Origin: Desulfobulbaceae bacterium
GTDB taxonomy: Bacteria; Desulfobacterota; Desulfobulbia; Desulfobulbales; Desulfobulbaceae
DNA length: 7,656 bases
NCBI GenBank assembly: GCA_027011235.1
Contig: JALVAI010000291.1
Coordinates: 1-7,656 of the forward strand
Reading direction: 5' to 3'
In this document: piece by piece, positions 6,287 through 7,656 of the stretch
Numbering within the stretch: the first letter of the stretch is position 1
Layout: every line of letters starts with the position of its first letter
The notes under the pieces: generated by a model
What the model was told of the DNA's origin: nothing
What the model saw: only the letters and a program-made list of their open reading frames with translations
Database searches by the model: none
Translations under genes and position numbers: made by a program

Positions 6287-7327
6287 ATGAAAATCCTGTT
6301 TATCGCCCTGTTTCTCTGTCTGGCCCCGGTTATCGGCCAGGCCGCCGGTTTTGTCGTTGATCACACCTCCACAGACCTGTCGGCCATACCCGACACCTGG
6401 ATTACCAAAGCGAAAGCGGACCTGCATATTATCTACAAACACACCTCCCATGGCAGCCAGCTTATCACGGGGATGAATGCTCTGAAGGGTTTCCCGGACT
6501 ATGGAGACAAGTATGCCTGGATCAATTCATCCCAGGGAGACGAAAGCACGCTCAGTTTGGATGATCGGGCCTTCACAAGTCCATACCCCGATCTCAGCCA
6601 GGGGGACGGCGATTCGGATGGCGATGGCATTGCCGACTGGGCCGAACATACCTATGACATCCTTAATAATCCCGATTATTACCACGTCAACGTCTTCCTC
6701 TGGTCCTGGTGTAACATTGCCGGCCACAACATTCCCCGTTATCTAAAAAGCATGGAGTGGCTGATCGCTAAATTCGGCAAGGGGGGCACTCATGCCAGGG
6801 CGGCCGAGCATCCGGTCCAGTTTGTCTTTATAACCGGCCATGCCAACGGCGGTGGAGAAAACGACTCTTCCGATGCCCAAAACAGGCTGATCCGTGAACA
6901 TTGCCGGACCCATGGCCGTATTCTGTTTGATTTTGCCGACATGGAAAACTATGACCCGGACAATAATTACTTTCTGGATAAACGGGTTACCGATGCCCTT
7001 TATTACGATAAAAACGGCAGCCATGATGCCAACTGGGCCTCGGAATACCTGGCGCGTCACCCCGGCAGCGAACTGTACCGGATAACCAAGGGAGAGGGCA
7101 GCTACACTGGAGTCCAGTCCTGCGCCCATTCCGACGGCCCGAACAACGATGCCCGGCTCAACTGTACCCTCAAGGGCAGGGCAGCCTGGTATCTCTTTGC
7201 CCGCCTTGCAGGCTGGGATCCGAACAATGGAGGAGGAACCGGAGGGGGAGCGGGTGGAGACGGTACAACAGGCGGCTCCGGTACAGGAATCAACATTGCG
7301 CCGGTTACCGCCCTGCTCCTGCAATAA
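6287..7327 (+). CDS. Secreted SGNH-like protein with EF-hand-type calcium loop, function unknown
   Basis: A 346-residue exported protein I cannot name. Residues 1-20 are a Sec signal peptide with a likely cut at GQAA|GF. The body has blocks that look like a GDSL/SGNH hydrolase relative: HTSHGSQL (52-59) near the N-terminus, VFLWSWCNIAG (136-146), FVFITGHANGGGEND (179-193) and ILFDFADMENYDP (212-224). CAHSDGPN and KGRAAWYLFARLAGW (about 296-310) close the domain. A canonical EF-hand-type loop, DSDGDGIADWAE, occurs at 109-120 and should bind calcium. Cysteines 142, 206, 279 and 293 could form disulphides. Residues 315-334 are a Gly/Thr linker ending in INIAPVTALLLQ. ATG 6287 has GGAGG at 6274-6278 with eight-base spacing. 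Catalytic residues are not established; Ser54 or Ser57 and a histidine are only candidates. Secretion is confident; enzyme activity is inference. Confidence 0.85.
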   Translation: MKILFIALFLCLAPVIGQAAGFVVDHTSTDLSAIPDTWITKAKADLHIIYKHTSHGSQLITGMNALKGFPDYGDKYAWINSSQGDESTLSLDDRAFTSPYPDLSQGDGDSDGDGIADWAEHTYDILNNPDYYHVNVFLWSWCNIAGHNIPRYLKSMEWLIAKFGKGGTHARAAEHPVQFVFITGHANGGGENDSSDAQNRLIREHCRTHGRILFDFADMENYDPDNNYFLDKRVTDALYYDKNGSHDANWASEYLARHPGSELYRITKGEGSYTGVQSCAHSDGPNNDARLNCTLKGRAAWYLFARLAGWDPNNGGGTGGGAGGDGTTGGSGTGINIAPVTALLLQ

Positions 7328-7431
7328 ACCGGCTGGAGAACCATGTTTTCAGACTGCAGTCCAACAAGGGAGCAAATAGTCCGAACCGGCGCTATTGCAC
7401 AGACCCTTGTCGGCTCAACCAAGAATCACCA

Positions 7432-7656
7432 ATGTCGCTAAAAAGCAACTTGTTTCCCATCACGCTTCTTTGCCTGCTCCTTGTTCCCGGCTTTTGGCAT
7501 GGGGCTGTTGCCGCGCCTGTTGCGCGGCCGGTTTTTGTCCGACAGATAAAATGGACCGGTACCTCCTGGTTCGGCTCGCCCATTGTCAGCGACCTGGGCA
7601 CAGGAACACGAAAAATCATCGGCACCTTTTATGACATCATTGTCTGGGACAAAAAC
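7432..7656 (+). CDS. Secreted protein, start of a probable beta-propeller (FG-GAP/VCBS-like), 3' end cut by window
   Basis: From ATG 7432 the frame stays open to the window end, giving 75 residues. Residues 1-28 form a signal peptide (hydrophobic stretch FPITLLCLLLVPGF, likely cut at AVAA|PV). The next part, SWFGSPIVSDLGTGTRKIIG followed by TFYDIIVWD, follows the blade pattern of FG-GAP/VCBS propellers, usually written as SPxxxDLDGDGxxEIxxGTxDGxxxxWD. The blade here has GTGTRK where a calcium-binding DGDG loop is usual. The ribosome site is weak (only AAG near 7421). The gene lies 104 bases after the SGNH-like gene on the same strand, so they may be co-transcribed. With so little visible, the domain call is tentative; the signal peptide and reading frame are better supported. 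Confidence 0.65.
   Translation, partial: MSLKSNLFPITLLCLLLVPGFWHGAVAAPVARPVFVRQIKWTGTSWFGSPIVSDLGTGTRKIIGTFYDIIVWDKN

Noticed and set aside
7352..7361. Ten-base palindrome GACTGCAGTC between the two secreted-protein genes
   Set aside because: It is short, isolated, and has no second copy nearby; chance is the simplest explanation.

Overview
The window looks like chromosomal DNA from a Gram-negative deltaproteobacterium (Desulfobacterota, perhaps near Desulfobulbales or Desulfuromonadales). This is inferred from the moderately high GC content, the style of the receiver-GGDEF protein, and the secreted proteins at the right end. No mobile element, CRISPR array, tRNA or rRNA is visible.

Left part, minus strand (1-1829): a receiver-GGDEF nucleotide cyclase gene is followed five bases later by the 5' two-thirds of rsmB, a 16S rRNA cytosine-C5 methyltransferase cut by the window edge. 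The cyclase keeps its phospho-acceptor and GGDEF residues. However, the two positions that read the guanine base in ordinary diguanylate cyclases are Val and Ser. The Asp-to-Ser change is the signature of Hypr GGDEF enzymes, which make 3',3'-cGAMP, so this is the most interesting point in the window.

Middle, plus strand (about 1918-6172): a complete general L-amino-acid ABC importer, aapJ-aapQ-aapM-aapP. It encodes a periplasmic binding protein, two permeases and an ATPase in the classic order. It diverges from the cyclase gene across a roughly 190-bp intergenic region. A strong GC-rich hairpin lies between aapJ and aapQ and probably lowers permease expression relative to the binding protein.

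Right part, plus strand (6173-7656): a candidate sigma-54 promoter precedes a gene for a secreted protein with an SGNH-like look, an embedded EF-hand-type calcium loop and a Gly-rich tail. The start of a second secreted protein follows, whose visible part resembles a beta-propeller (FG-GAP/VCBS) blade. Both are envelope or extracellular proteins of unknown function. Nothing visible ties them to the importer beyond position.
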